A DNA stretch of 64,000 bases from Adenophora triphylla var. japonica (GCA_022495995.1 JAFEMH010002577.1:62001-126000); one strand, 5' to 3'. Shown: positions 44,907 through 58,472, numbered from the stretch's first letter. The notes: a model not told the origin generated them from the letters alone. Made by a program: numbers and translations.

Positions 44907-47900
44907 AATGGGGAAAACCCCCACTTGTTAGAAATTACTTCGCAAGTGCACAAGTTATCGATGTAGTAGTATGCACTTAGCAAGGGTCAAAACCACAGGG
45001 ACTTGTGTATCCACAATTCAAATTCTAACAATTAAACAAGAAATTAAAAATTGGGGTTTTGGTTTTAATTATCTCCTAAAACAATTAAACAACTAAGAAA
45101 AGAATTATCGAATTCCAAACGAGAATGTTCTACGAAATGGATTCATATATATCTCACCAATATGCAATTTAATAATACAATAAATCATAGTTGGGGGGTT
45201 CATTCTCTTTAGTAAAAATGGGCGTTCACACGTCCGCAATTTAGTGTTCTCAAAATATCATATTTTCTGCAAAGTCCACATAATATTCAGGAACCCATTA
45301 AAACCCTAGTAATCAAGAACCTACAATTTTGGTTTGCAATCACTTGTCAAAACCTAACTTATATTCATTCAAAAGTTTGCCTTTGTATGGATCAAGCAAT
45401 TACTTGTCAATCAACACACACAAATTTAGTTTAAAAGTCAATCACATCTACACATTTAATTGTAGCTTAGAAAACCATAATTTAAGAATACATTAATGAA
45501 CTCAACCTTTGACTATTCACAAGATTAATTAGAGGATAAAGGATTGATATACATTACCTCCAATCCGTAGAAATAAATAATTATCCGGTCATGTCCATTA
45601 AAAACATCAACAAACCTTCAATAAATTGCACAAACCTTCAATGGAATTCTTGAATTAAAAACTTAAAATCTTATTTACAACTAAACAAAAGAATAAAAAT
45701 ATTTAAAAGAAGTATATGAGAGAATAACGGATACAAAAATATGGATAGAGGCGTTGTTTATATACTAGGGTGAGAGAGGAGGTGTCCAAATTAGGAAAAC
45801 ATAAGAATTCCTTATTAAAAAAGGAAAACCCATGGTTCTTGCTAAAAATTCCCTTAAGGTACATGAGATTTTAGAAATTCCAGAAAAGTCCCCCAATTAT
45901 GCAAAAATACCCAAACCCTAGAATTAATTCCCAATAGGTCCCCCACTTTTTATAAAATTTCCCTAAGGTCCCTGGTTGTGCGGCCGCACAAAAATAGGAG
46001 TGTGATTGCACAAGTGGGCCGCAGCTCCCTTCGAGTTTCGTTCCCATGTGTGCGGGCGCACCGTGTTATGGTGTACAGTCGCTCAGAATTCGGAAAACTT
46101 CCGGAGGTCTTAACTTCTTCATACGAACTCTGATTGGTACGTGCCACATATCATTGAAAATATCTCGATGATTATTATCCAATGGTAATTAATGCTCAGG
46201 GTCATATCCACTTTGTCGTCCTTCTGTAATTTCCATTTTTTCCTCCTTTGCCGCTCCGTTCTCGGTCATTGCTTTTGTATCCTTTTTAATCATATTCTGA
46301 GACTTTCTCCTTTCATTCCTTGTATTAATGAACACTCCAAAATCCATCAAAAACACCCAAGGTTAGTATCAAATAAGTTTAAAGATCCATATTTTGCATG
46401 GGTGGAAAACACATCCATCAGTAACAGGGGAGACCTATTGACCTTTTTACCTATTCGTCACTGAAGTATTTCTTTTTACGATTTCGTCCTTAACCTAAGT
46501 ACTTAATTTACCATGTCATCCTTTCGTCTCATATTCGTCCAAACTGCCGTTAAATATGCCTATGTGGCACGCTGACATCATAAAAATGATGACATGGCTT
46601 TTGACATGGTCAAAATTTGTTGATTAGGATTAAAAGGGGAGAAATTGTAAAATAACAAACTATAGTCTTTAAAATTGAAATGTTAAAGTTACAAACACCC
46701 CCTCTCTTCCTTACAAACTCATTAACCCAAACCTAAATTCAAATTACATACAAAAAAAGGTAAAGAAAAAAATACTTCTTCTTCCTTCATTTATATCTTC
46801 ATCTCATCCCCACCCACACCCATCCCCATTCTTTCCCATCCCAACCCATTGCCAGCACCACCATCCCACTCCATCCCCTACACCGCCCCTATTGTTTCCT
46901 CTCCGCACCTGTTATTTTCACGTGTTGTTCACGATGGAGTAGTTGGCCGCCTGTACAGGTTGTTTGTGGGTGGCGATAGGAAGCTGTTACGGCCCATTTG
47001 ATCCAGATTAGGTTTGAGTGTTACAATAGGTCCTTTATGAAGATGATTAGATCAGGATCTGGATCTGGATCTAGATCTAGATCTCCTCCATTTCTCTCTC
47101 AATTGCAGTGATTTCAAAAAAAAAAATTGATGATTCAAAAAAAATCCGACTTGTTGAAAATTATTTGGATCTAGTTTTTAATTTGAATCTAGAGTTTTTC
47201 TTTTGGTTTTTTTTCGAAATTCGTGGAAGCCAAAATAGAGAGTATTAAAGTTGGATGTTGTTTGTTTGGAGATTCTAATGAATTTGGGACAATTTTTATT
47301 TTTTTATTTTGTATTGTGGAACATTTGTAGTGGGTTAATGTTTTTGTTTTAAAATCATGGCATTAAGGTTATAAATGGGTTTCTGAATGGTGGTGATGGT
47401 TTGTTGAATGGTGATGATGGGTGGTTGAATGGTGGGAATGAGGTGATAGCTGGATGGTGGATGGTTGGTGGGGGGTTAATTGACTAATATATAAATTTGA
47501 TTTATTCTTGCATTTAACTTTTGGTAATATTAATTACAAGGATATAAATGATTTCAAATTCTTACAATTAAAGAAAATCTAATGTCAAAAAATATGTAAA
47601 GTAATCATAATATCTATAGTATATATGGGAACGGGTCTGCTACAGTACAATGAATAGTTTCAATGGCCAAATTTCTCATTTTGTCCTCACTAAGTTGTGT
47701 CTTTCCCATTTTGCCCTTAAAAAAAATTTAATTAAAAAAAAAACACATGTCCTTGGACACGGGCTTTTACTAGTGTGATTATACAAATTAGATATAAGAG
47801 GGGACATATTAATTAAAAAATATTTTAATTTTAAACTCCTTTATGTTTTGGATTATTTTTTGGGAGGTCTCTAGTTAAATATTGTACACTTTAACCCCCT

Positions 47901-48134
47901 CATACTTTCACATCAGCAAATTTAATTATATCTAGTGCCAATTCAACATTTTTATGATGTCAACATGCCATATAGGCAGATTTAACGACAGTTTGGACGA
48001 AAATGAGACGTAAGGATGACATGGTAAATTAAGTACTTAGGTTAAGGACGAAATCGTAAAAAGAAAAACTTCGGTGACGAATAGGTAAAAAGGTCAATAG
48101 GTCAGAGACGAACTTGGTACTTAACTCGTAAACA
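44907..48134 (-). mobile_element. Insertion in G gag: Athila-like LTR carrying a Mutator-like element
   Basis: Flanked by direct repeats GGGTAAAT (44899-44906 and 48135-48142). The left 1.5 kb (44909-46431) resembles the LTR of H in the same orientation, with shared context such as 'gcaagtgcac.agt.atcgatgtagtag' (44944-44975 versus 55162-55193). TATATAA reads leftwards at 45759-45766. Upstream are a perfect TGTGCGGCCGCACA (45977-45990) and GTGCGGGCGCAC (46050-46061). No coding is seen, so it is probably a solo LTR. The eight-base repeat is longer than usual for an LTR element, so the boundaries are uncertain. Confidence 0.65.
46432..48103. mobile_element. Non-autonomous Mutator-like element with about 160-bp inverted repeats
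   Basis: Terminal inverted repeats at 46432-46590 and 47944-48103 agree at more than 90% by eye, beginning GACCTATTGACCTTTTTACC. The interior (46591-47943) has no gene; it holds a 'ggatct' hexamer run (47053-47085) and A/T-rich sequence. Long inverted repeats without a coding region suggest a MULE derivative. A 9-bp target duplication was not clear, and the right end may extend a further 25-30 bp. Confidence 0.65.
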
Positions 48135-48142
48135 GGGTAAAT

Positions 48143-48845
48143 GATTAGGTTGTGGCGAAAGTGGTCATTATAAAAAGGATTGTCCAAAATTTCAAGGAAA
48201 ATGACCAAAAAGTGCAGTACAGCAAGCTTCAGGTGTCAAGAGAGATAGTAGGGGACGACCTAAGGTTCAGGGTCATGTGTTTGCTATTGTTCAGCATGGG
48301 ATGGATGAGTCTTCGGCTGTGGTAGAAGGTACTATTTTTCTTTATAGTACGAGAGCGCGACTTCTTATACACCAGGATCCTCTCAACCTTGCATCTCATT
48401 TTGTGTCACATTTGCATATTTCTCCTAATTATTATGAGCTAGATGTATCTTCTCCAATGGGAGATTGTATGTTAGCTACATATGTTTATAGGAAATGTGA
48501 CATATTTGTGGATGATCACACCTTATATGCTAACCTAGTTTTTTTTCCCATACGAGGCTTTGGTGAGATACTTGGCATGGATTGGCTTTACTTGCATCAT
48601 GCATCTGTTGATTGCCATCAAAATGTGGTAACTTTTTATATGCCTGTAGCACTAGATTTTGTATTTGAGGGTGATAGAGCTATGTGTGGTATTCATGTTA
48701 TTTTTGCATTGAAAGCTAGAAAGTTGTTATCACAAGGTTGTGCTGGGTATTTAGCATGTGTTGTTGACATGAGTACGCATGTAGTAAACTGGAGGATATC
48801 TCTGTTTTTTGTGAGGTCCCAAATATATTTTCTACTAAGTACAGC
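48143..48845 (+). pseudogene. G second knuckle and protease, degenerate
   Basis: After the insertion a knuckle remnant CGESGHYKKDC (48151-48183) has lost its first Cys. The open stretch 48277-48842 matches the protease region of C ([28 protein letters not shown]). The active-site segment reads LLIHQDPLNLASHFV, lacking the DPGS of C, so it would be inactive. Confidence 0.82.
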
Positions 48846-49560
48846 ATGCCACCTGATCGGGAACTTGAGTTCTGTATTGAGTTAGTATCAGGTACCGCAC
48901 CGATATCTAAAGCACCATACAGAATGGCGCCAGCTGAGTTAAAAGAGTTGAAGACACAACTTGAGGAATTACTTGATAGAGGGTTCATCAGGCCCAGTGT
49001 GTCTCTATGGGGTGCACCAGTATTGTTTGTTAAGAAAAAAGACGGTACTCTACATTTGTGGATTGATTATAGAGAACTCAATCAGGTATCAATAAAGAAT
49101 AAATACCCATTACCGTATATTGATGACTTGTTTGATCAACTTGAGGGATCAGTAGTATACTAAAAATTTGACTTGGGAAGTGGCTATCATCAGTTGAAAA
49201 TTCGATCTGAAGATATACCGAAGACAGCTTTTCGTACCAGATATGGACATTATGAATTTGTAGTTTTTCCATTTGGATTGACAAATGCTCCAGCCGTATT
49301 CATGGACTTTATGAATCGTATCTATAAACCATACTTGGATTGATTTGTGGTTGTATTTATTGATGATATATTGGTGTATTATAAATCACAGACTGAGCAT
49401 GAACAACATCTCATGATTTTTTTAAGGTACTTCGAAAATGTTTACAAAGTTCAGTAAGTGTGCCTTCTGGTTTAAAGAAGTATTATTTCTAGAGCATGTG
49501 GTTTCAGCTATAGGTATTGCAATTGATCCTTCGAAAGTGGAAGCGATAGTAAACTAGAAA
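48846..49560 (+). pseudogene. G reverse transcriptase, several stops
   Basis: Begins [12 protein letters not shown]; motifs [47 protein letters not shown] and the catalytic FIDDILVYY (near 49358-49384) are all readable. A TAA follows VVY (about 49161) and a TGA follows YLD (about 49343). A frameshift precedes 49450. Confidence 0.85.
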
Positions 49561-51723
49561 AGGCAAACAACTGTGACAGAGGTTCGTAGTTTATTGGGAT
49601 TGGAAAGATATTATCGGCGGTTCATTGAGGGATTTTCCAAGATTGCTACACCATTAACTAATTTGACACAGAAAGCTATAATTTTTATATGGACAGAAAA
49701 TGTGGAATCAATTTTCAAGAATTGAAACAATGATTGACAACGGCTCCAATATTAGCATTACCCAGTGGATCTGATAATTTCATTGTCTACATTGATGCTT
49801 CTAAAGAAGGACAGGATTGTGTATTGATGCAAAATGGGAAGGTAATTGCCAGCGCTTCGAAAAAATTGACTCCTTATGAACAGAATTATCCTACCCATGA
49901 CTTGGAATTGGTGCAATCATATTTGCACTGCATAAGTTGAGACATTATATATATGGGGCCAAGTTTGAAGTGTTTACAGACCATAAGAGCTTGAATTATT
50001 TATTTTTTCAAAAGGAGTTAAACATGAGACAACGCCGGTGGATGGAGAAACTGAAAGATCATGACTGTACTATTTATATCATCCCGGGAAGGCGAATGTG
50101 GTAGCATATGAATTCAGTAGGAAGACTTATGTTTCATGCTTGATGGTATGCGAATGAACATGTTAGAATAATTAAGAGATTGGAGCCCATGTGAGTCGAG
50201 ATATGGGGTGAGTTTCACGAATGTGAAAGCTACACCAATCTTATTTCAACAAATCAAGGAAGCTCAAATGAATTATTCTAAACTGCAGAAGATCACTAGT
50301 GAAATGAATGATGGTAAATAACCTAATTTTGCTTTGAATAATGATGGAATCTTAACATTCCATGGCAGATTATGTATTCCAACAGATAGTGGAATTAAAC
50401 ATCAGGTACTTGAAAAGTCTCACTAGATAAAGTACACTATTCATCCAGGTAGGACAAAAATGTACTAAGATCTGAAGAAACGATTCTGGTGGAACAACAT
50501 GAAAAGGGAAATTTCTGAGAGTATGTAGCTAAATACTTGACTTGCCAATAGGTGAAAGCAGAACATCAACGTCTAGCAGGTTCGTTACAGCATTTAGAAA
50601 TTCCAGAGTGGAAGTGGGAGCATATCACGATGTATTTTGTGACTTGGTTACCACGAACCCGATGAAGCCATGATGATGTTTGGGTCATAGTGGATCGACT
50701 AATCAATTCAACTCATTTTTACCTGTTTTGATGAAATACTTGTTAACTCAGTTTGCTTCCTTATATGTTCAGGAGATAGTACGACTTCATGGATTTTCTG
50801 TGATTATATTATCAGATAGAGATTCTCGATTTACATCCCGATTTTGACAGGATCTTCAGGGTGCTATAGGTACTAAACTGAATTTCAGCACTGTGTTTCA
50901 CCCTCAGTCAGTCAGATAGTCAGGGCAATCCGAGAAATTGATACAGATTCTTGAGGATATGTCGCGGGCATGTGTAATATGATTTCAAAGGTAGCTGGGA
51001 TGTACATTTACCATTAGCAAAATTTCCTTATAATAATAGTTATCAATCGAGTATTAAGATGGATTCATACGAGGCACTATATGGACGGAAATGTAGACCA
51101 TCGATATGCTGGGATAAAGTTGGGGAAGCCAAACATCTGGGTCCTGAGATGGTTCAACAGGCAGCCGAGAGTGTAAAGCTAATCATAGATAGATTACTTG
51201 CATCTCAGTTGGTAGAAGAGTTATATATTGATAATAGACAACAAAATCTTGAATTTGAGGTTGGTGACTTTGTATTTTTTAAGATATCAGCTCGAAAAGA
51301 CATAAAACAATTTGGAAAGAAAGGGAAGTTGACTCCTCGATATATTGGACCGTTTGAGATTCTTAAAAGAATTAGGCAGTTGGCATATAGATTGGGATTA
51401 CCACCATCTTTGTCAGAGATTCACGATGTATTTCATGTTTCTATGCTTCGTACATATATGCCATATGAGTCTCACGTGCTTGAGTACGAGACTATTTCAT
51501 TTCAGCCTGACTTGTCTTATAAGGAATAACCTGTTAAGATACTTGATACAAAGGAGCAAGTTTTGCGAACTAAGCGATACCTATTGTGAAAGTTTTATGG
51601 AGGAACCATGAGATTAAAGAGGAAACATGGGAAACTGAACAGGAAATGCGAGACAAATACCCGCAGTTGTTCGAGGGATTTTTAAGCAAATTCGAGGACA
51701 GATTTATTTTAATGGGGAGGAGG
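49561..51723 (+). pseudogene. G RNase H, integrase and chromodomain-like tail, degenerate
   Basis: RNase H pieces: [13 protein letters not shown] and NYPTHDLEL (49775-49905), then DHKSLNY. Integrase pieces across 50340-51060 have many stops; [20 protein letters not shown] is readable from about 51073. GKLTPRYIGPFEILKRI and LPPSLSEIHDVFHVSML (51325-51450) match the C tail. VLWRNHEIKEETWETEQEM (51593-51649) is the chromodomain-like end. A polypurine tract ATGGGGAGGAGG ends at 51723. Confidence 0.85.
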
Positions 51724-53825
51724 TGTAACACCCGGCTCAATTGTATATCATTTCATGTATTGCATTTTTTATGATTTATTTTGTGTAAGTTTTTAACATT
51801 TTTTGACATGTTTGACTTATCATAGAATGCTAATAAATTAAATCGGGTTAGTTAATGAATAATTGAAACTAATAGGAGTTAATTAAGTTATTTAGTATTT
51901 ATTAAAATTTAATTAAAAATATATAAAAAGTTATAAGGAGGTAAAGTATTAAATTTGAAACTTCAAGAATTTAGTTGTTATAGCTTAATTTTAGGTACTC
52001 ACGCGAAACTTTTAAAACTATAAAACCTCCCTTTTTCTTTGAAGTCTATGTATACACAAACAAACCAGAAGACTCCTTCTCCACCCCATTTTGTTATATT
52101 GTGGGTTTCTAATCCTAACTTTCATCACCTCTTTTAATATAAGTTTCATTTCTCCAATCTAATTGTGTCATCGCACTCAGGGAGTCGAGTAGATCATTTA
52201 TACCCGATTAGATTTAATTTTTTTCCATTTAATTTGACAGTAGTTAGGTAAGTTACTATCTCATTTTAATTATTGTAATGTTCATACATAATATATATGA
52301 TGTTTTTACTGCAAAATATGGAATAGTGGATAGCAATAATATTGTTCATAATTTTTGTTACTATAAAATTAAATTGACCCAAATTGATTGTTATTATTGT
52401 TAGTAAAAGTAATTTTTGGGCGGTGCAGTATCGATACCAAAACTAATAATTATGGACCAAAATTAGTAAAAGGCTAAACGGGTTGTATTAATGGTGTACT
52501 AAAATTACCCGAGTCATAAAAAAGTTTATGCGATAAACAAGGAGCTATAAAATTTATAATTACAATATAATAATATTGTAATTGAATATAAATTTATAAT
52601 TACAATATAATAATATTGTGATTGGAATAGCTTAAAATATTTATAGGACACATTATGTGACTTGGTATTAATTTGTATTCGCAAATATTACATAAAATGT
52701 GATTGTGGAACAAACGATTATATTGTTGGTTTAGGAAAAGTACACTACTTTAGGGCCTAATGTGATATGATTTCGTTAAGTAAATATCTACTTATGCATT
52801 ATATTTGAGTCCAACTAGCATATATGCTTCGGGGGTATGATGACGTACGATTATTATTGGGGTTGGGGCTACATAATAATCGTAGGTCATCATATATGTG
52901 TCTATTTCCCCTACTAGTGGCCATTGTAGGGGAATAACTCCCACTGTCATATCAATATGCATGACTTTTGCTAGCTATATATTGGGCGATTCCAGGTTGT
53001 AGGGACTGTAGTCCACTCGATTTGATATTGGATATCATATCATTATTGATTTGCATCAGCAGCATTCAGATTAATGTGTGTATTGCGACAGCAACATTGA
53101 CATCAGCAACAACAGTTCTGAAATGATATGGAGAAAAAAGGCTGGTGAAGACGATCGGAGGGAGAACCTTGATCATGTATGCTTTGTTATGTGTTTACTT
53201 CAGCATTATGTGATGCGTGATAGGTGGAATAGCCTCTCATTTATGTGTTACGTGCTAATTGATGATAGAATTACTTAATAAGAATGCTCTAATTTTGTTA
53301 TTATATTACTTTTTGCATTATAGCATTTCATGTAATTGCACTAGTAACTTACTAGGTTTCACTCACCCCGTTTACTTGTTTATTTGTTTTCCTTAGATCC
53401 CATGCGGCTGAGTGGTTCCGCAAAATGAGGCACGACTTAGCGGGGATCTCGTAGCAAGTTATTGCCCTTTTAAGTAGTTGCTCTACAGAGCTTTTATATT
53501 TTTATGTTTGTGAGGATGGTGGTTGTACTGAGTTACTTAAACTCTTTATTTTGGATAGCCATGTTTAGTGCTTGACTTTGGTTGTTTGTTACATTTTAGT
53601 GTCAGGTATGTGTAGCCAGGTCTATATTGAGTTGTGTATAATTCTTTATTTTCATGTTTATTAGCTAGGCAGTTAGCCTATAGTGGTTATTGGTATTATT
53701 ATTGTGTTATCGATCTAGCTTAGCTCGTGTGTGAAACAGGTTTATGGAGTTATGTTAGTTTTATAGTAAGGGTTACGCACCTGATTCAAGGTTCCATATA
53801 GGATCTCATAACTCAGGCCGCGTCA
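51724..53825 (+). repeat. 3' LTR of G (2102 bp)
   Basis: Starts TGTAACACCCGGCTC and ends GGCCGCGTCA. TATATAT at 52976-52982; the 20-bp inverted repeat (52837-52856 with 52874-52893) has one mismatch. Differences from the 5' LTR are frequent, so G is older than B and C. The first 300 bp are unmatched because the 5' LTR lost them. Confidence 0.9.
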
Positions 53826-54904
53826 CACAGACTCATGTTGTTTCGATTGTTGTTGCTGCTCAACACTCATTTGTGTCATCACCTCCTCCCAACGCTCTCT
53901 ATTTATTTATTTTGAAATTGCTTTTGTGGAGGATGGAGAGGCTTGAGTTGTTGTTGTTGATTGCCTCCCCAAGAAAAATTAGGATGTTTTCTCCACCTAG
54001 GATTGTATGTATTTGGATAAGAATTATTTTGTGGGGGCCTTGGAGAATATCCATTTAATGCATTCACATGTTCAGAAGCAAAAGAAAACAGTGCACTACT
54101 TGGACACACATTATTAGCGTGAGTATATAATCCACCTGAGGAACAAGCATATTGTATTAGATTGGCACTAGGTGAAGCACTTTTTGCGTTAAACAAATAA
54201 ATTAATTGTTTTAATTGCCTAGCTAATTTTTCATTAGAATTCTCCTCATGGACGCCCCTAGCCTTACCCCTATTACTCTTTTGTTGATAATTAGCACCCA
54301 ACAATTCAAACAATTCTTGAGTTTCTTGAGGGGTTTTAGCTTCTAATGTACCCCCCGCTGCATTATCTACCATGGCTTGATTAACAGGATTCAAGCCATA
54401 ATAAAAAGTATGATTAAGCAAAGGCAACGGAAAATTGTTATTGAACTAGCATCATCTTGAACCTATCCCATGATTCGTGGAATGTTTCACCTAATTCCTG
54501 AGCAAATCCTATTATCTTTTGCTTCATGGAAGCCAACGTGGGATGGGGATAATATTTTTGTAGAAACACATCATGCAATTGATCCCACGTACTAATGCTC
54601 CTAGGGTTTAACATCATAAACCAAGTCTTTGTCATCTCTTTCAGAGTGTAGGGGAAGAATTTTAATCTAATATATTCATCAGTCACACCCTCTTTACCTG
54701 GGAAGTGAGACACAATCATCATTTGCTCATGCAGGAAAGTCAAGGGTCCTCAGAAGGTAGGCCCTGATAAGAGGGCAACATGTAAAAGTGTTAACCCTTG
54801 ACATCTAAATTCTTAATTACTTCAGTCAACACAATGCAAGAGATTGATGCATCAACTTTAGGATGATAGAAGTCCTTCATAGTTTGAGCAGGTGGTACAG
54901 CCAT
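53826..54904 (-). pseudogene. H: Athila-like gag, frameshifted
   Basis: It starts at an ATG at 54904 on the minus strand (MAVPPAQTMKDFYHPKVDA). The next part (54743-54438) has YIRLKFFPYTLKEMTKTW, TWDQLHDVFLQKYYP and FHESWDRFKMML; the last (54427-53903) has FYYGLNPVNQAMVDNAAGG, a linker and PNFSWGGNQQQ. These are typical of plant Athila-type gag. At least two frame breaks occur. It is truncated at 53826 by G. Confidence 0.85.
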
Positions 54905-55102
54905 CTCAACTTTGGTTCTTTTACCTCGGTGGTAAAAGATTCAATCTTTTCTTTTAGGTCTATTTTGAGGGGATTACCCTCGTTCAATTATATCTTTTTA
55001 TCTCGGCCTACTTTATCACTGTTGTCATTTAAGGCTCCAAGATTGGATTCACAGGATGACAACCAAGCATTCACTACCTAAATTAGCTTTTACTCACACA
55101 AG

Positions 55103-55120
55103 TCCTCAGCAACGGCGCCA
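55103..55120 (-). other. Primer-binding site of H
   Basis: On the minus strand TGGCGCCGTTGCTGAGGA, the Athila-type site, between the LTR (55126 upward) and gag. Confidence 0.85.
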
Positions 55121-55125
55121 AAATT

Positions 55126-56514
55126 TGATGAAGGAAATCTCCCTCTTGTAATAATTATGTAGCAAGTGCACTAGTAATCGATGTAGTAGCATGCACAATA
55201 AGGGTCGAATACACAGAGACTTGGTGGGAAACAAGTTGATTTAAAGCAGTGAAAAGTAACAAAAAATGGGTTTTTTGTTTAAATGTTTACTACTCTACTA
55301 ATTACAAGAATAAAATGAATAAACTAAGAAAACAGGTAAAAGCAAGGAAGTAATCAAATTAAAAAATATTCACGGATTAGGTTTCACAAATATATTATCT
55401 CTATGTTTATGCTAACAATAAAGGGATCAATCTCATTTTAGGGTTCATTTACTCAACTAAGGATTTGGACGGTTTAGTGTTCGATTTGCAATCATAATAT
55501 TCTACTAATATTATATTTTCTGCAAATTCCATATAACATATCAAGAATTCATTAAGCACTCAAGAATATTTGAACCTAGATTCGTTTGATTTTTGCAAGG
55601 TTCTCAATTAAATTTAATTATCAAAATAGTGGTCAATGTATAAATCCTTCACGCAAGTGTAAAGATTCATACCCAATAGTTAAAAGAGCCAATTTATATT
55701 TTAACATATAATTGAAATCCTAAAATATATAATGATGATTACTTTGATAACTAAAACGAGATTGAATTGAATAATTAAATCAATAGCATAGAAAATCGAT
55801 ATTTGTTACATCCAATCTATGAATCTAAAAAATTTAGCTACTCATAGTCATAAGAAATAAAACAAGAACATAAAAACCTGAAATTGAATCCTTGTTTACA
55901 ATCTTCAAAAGTAGAAAAAAAGCATGTATAATTTATATAGCTAGAGGTTTTTTATTTATAATAAGGCTAAGGAGCTGTCAAAATTTGGAAAACAATAGGA
56001 TTCCTTGTTGAAAAAGAAAAATCTGAAGCTGTTGGCCAAAATTTCCCAAAGGTCCCTGATATTTTGATAATTTTAGAAAAGTCCTCCATTTTTTTTAAAA
56101 TTCCAAATAAGTTCCTGAAATTAATTCTTAACAGGTCCCTAATTTTTGATAATTCCCAAAAATCCCTGTACAGAGGTGGATGCAGCCGCTCCCAATAGGT
56201 TGGTGCGGCCTCTCCCAAGTGACAGTAGGTATTCTTGGTTTCTGACTTGGGGTGCGTTCGCTCCTTCTTCGGTACATGCTCGAATTTCAACAAACTTTCT
56301 AAGGTCATAACTTTCTCATACGAACTCTGATTATTTGGATGTGCCATATATCGTTGGAAAGCTATTGACGAGTACTATCCAATAGAATTGATTTCTAATT
56401 GGTCCCATCTTTTTATATTTTTCAAAACTCCTTCATTCTTTCATTGTTGCACTGCTCTTGGTCATTTCTTTTTGTACTTTTTAATACCATAATCCATGCA
56501 ATTTTCCTTTTATT
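55126..56514 (-). repeat. 5' LTR of H, truncated by L
   Basis: On the minus strand it ends CCTTCATCA at 55126. It resembles 44909-46431. TATATAAAT reads leftwards near 55931-55940. Upstream (56180-56255) are degenerate GGTGCGGCC-type words where the related LTR has perfect palindromes. The upper end is cut at 56514 by copia remnant L. No gene is present. Confidence 0.75.
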
Positions 56515-58441
56515 TGTTAGAAAAAATCTTATATAAGTACAAAAGAAAAAAATACAATATATTATTGATACAAGTTACAGTAAAACTAAAACAAAGAGAA
56601 AACTCCTAGGTTGATCGTCTTAATGTTGCCCGAGTCGTATGCAACACTCTCCTTGACACAAATTCACCCTCCCTCATCGAGTTGTGCTTGAGGTTGTTTT
56701 GGACGTTCGCCTCCCGAGATAAAATGGACTTACTGGACTATTAAACAATATCACCATTGAATATTTTCTTGGAGGCCAAAGGATGAATAATAACAAATTG
56801 CAAGGGAGAGAAGGAAGATTGATGGAAAAAGTTATTTTCTTTGTTGTGGTTTTCTCTAGTTATAGCTTTAACAATCATGTGATGAATTCCCAAATAATCC
56901 TTTTATTAAAATGGGAGTCATTACCTAGTATTTATGGGGATTTTTAACAATTTGTAACCCCAAAACCTATGATAATAATATCAATTAATCACTTGATTAG
57001 TTTGAGAATCATGATACATCAATAGTGTGGTTAAATTTTAAAAGTTACAATTTTAACCCACCAACTTTGAGCTATCATATATTTCTCATCCAATCTCAAA
57101 TTGGACATCTAGATATACCATTTCAATGTTCACGTGGAGTGGAACATGAACCCGCAATAATCTTGTCAAATGACAAAAGATTCATGTAAGGAAAATACAC
57201 AATTTTCTTCACACACAACATATGTTGCTAACAATCCACCACATGAAGGAAATTGATGACGAGTTTGGTGATAAAGTTTGGTAGGCAAAAACTTGCATAC
57301 GATAGGTGTGGGAATGCCTATTGAACTCTCACTTGTACAAGCCTATTTACTCTACTCGCAAGTCGATAGACATGATGTCCTTGAATCGTTATGATTTTTG
57401 TATAGCCAATCATATACTTGACACATGTATTGTCCTAACATAGTTCAATTATCATAGATATGTTCATTCAAGGCCATGAACATACGTTTGGTTCTGCGAG
57501 AGGTTCTAAGAATTGAACCTCACACAATTCTCCTTAAAGCGGCCCCACTTCTCTCTAACATAGGTAATTTCTTAAAGGTAACCCGTATTACCCCACTCAA
57601 CTTTTCAACGCGTATGAATCATTAAAAGCATAGGCTTATCCTTGTTCTTTCGTGATGTCACTAATAAGAATGGACGTGGGGTTAATTCCCCCACAGTGAC
57701 GCTACAAGTCTTTTAACAATTAAGTGGTCCCATTGAATCTAGTTCTTGGGATCTCCAGTCATATAGATTGGGTTTTCCGTTGTGTTTAACTTTTAAGAGG
57801 CCTATGTCCCATTCCCCTTCGAAATTACAACTAACTCTTGATTTAACCATTTGATTAACGGATTTGTTTATCATTTGACTTCACATAGTCAATTTAGTTG
57901 AGAGTAGTTGTTTAATGGTATTATGTATTAGACATATATGTCTAGACTACCAATACACACATTGCTATATGTCTTTTCAATCATAAATTGACTTTACCAA
58001 TATACCATCTTACTAACACAACCTTTATCCATTTGTTAAGTGTTAAATCAAAATCATTTTAATTCTAGTTATTCCATATTGAACGTTTCAAAATTTATCA
58101 AATATATCCAACTAATGACTTGTTTAACGACGATTCAATTAGTTTTCCTTGAATTTTGAATTCACGGATCAAATTTACTAGAATTTTCGAAGTTCAACAT
58201 ATCGTTTATGGATTTAATCAACAAAATTACATAGTCACTATTGTTTAAATCCACACAATCAAACTTTTGATGTCATAATATTTATACTTGTTTCAACTCA
58301 TACAATGACTTTAAAAACTAGCACATTTTATTCTAAGTTCCATTTCCTGAACCGTTTCAACACATTTATCTATTTAATCCAAAGTGTCATTTATCCATTT
58401 CCATGAATTTGACATCAATACTTGATTTTTTTTACTTTGTT

Positions 58442-58472
<31 letters not shown>

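Larger units (their letters stand above)
42037..53825 (+). mobile_element. Element G: decayed chromovirus, 5' LTR truncated
   Basis: It runs rightwards: LTR 42037-43833 (first roughly 300 bp lost at the F junction), primer-binding site 43836-43847, gag, pol in fragments, chromodomain-like end, polypurine tract, LTR 51724-53825. Coding is related to C but much more decayed. It lies in the gag of H; the candidate duplication CACAG (53826-53830) has no partner in view. Confidence 0.88.
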
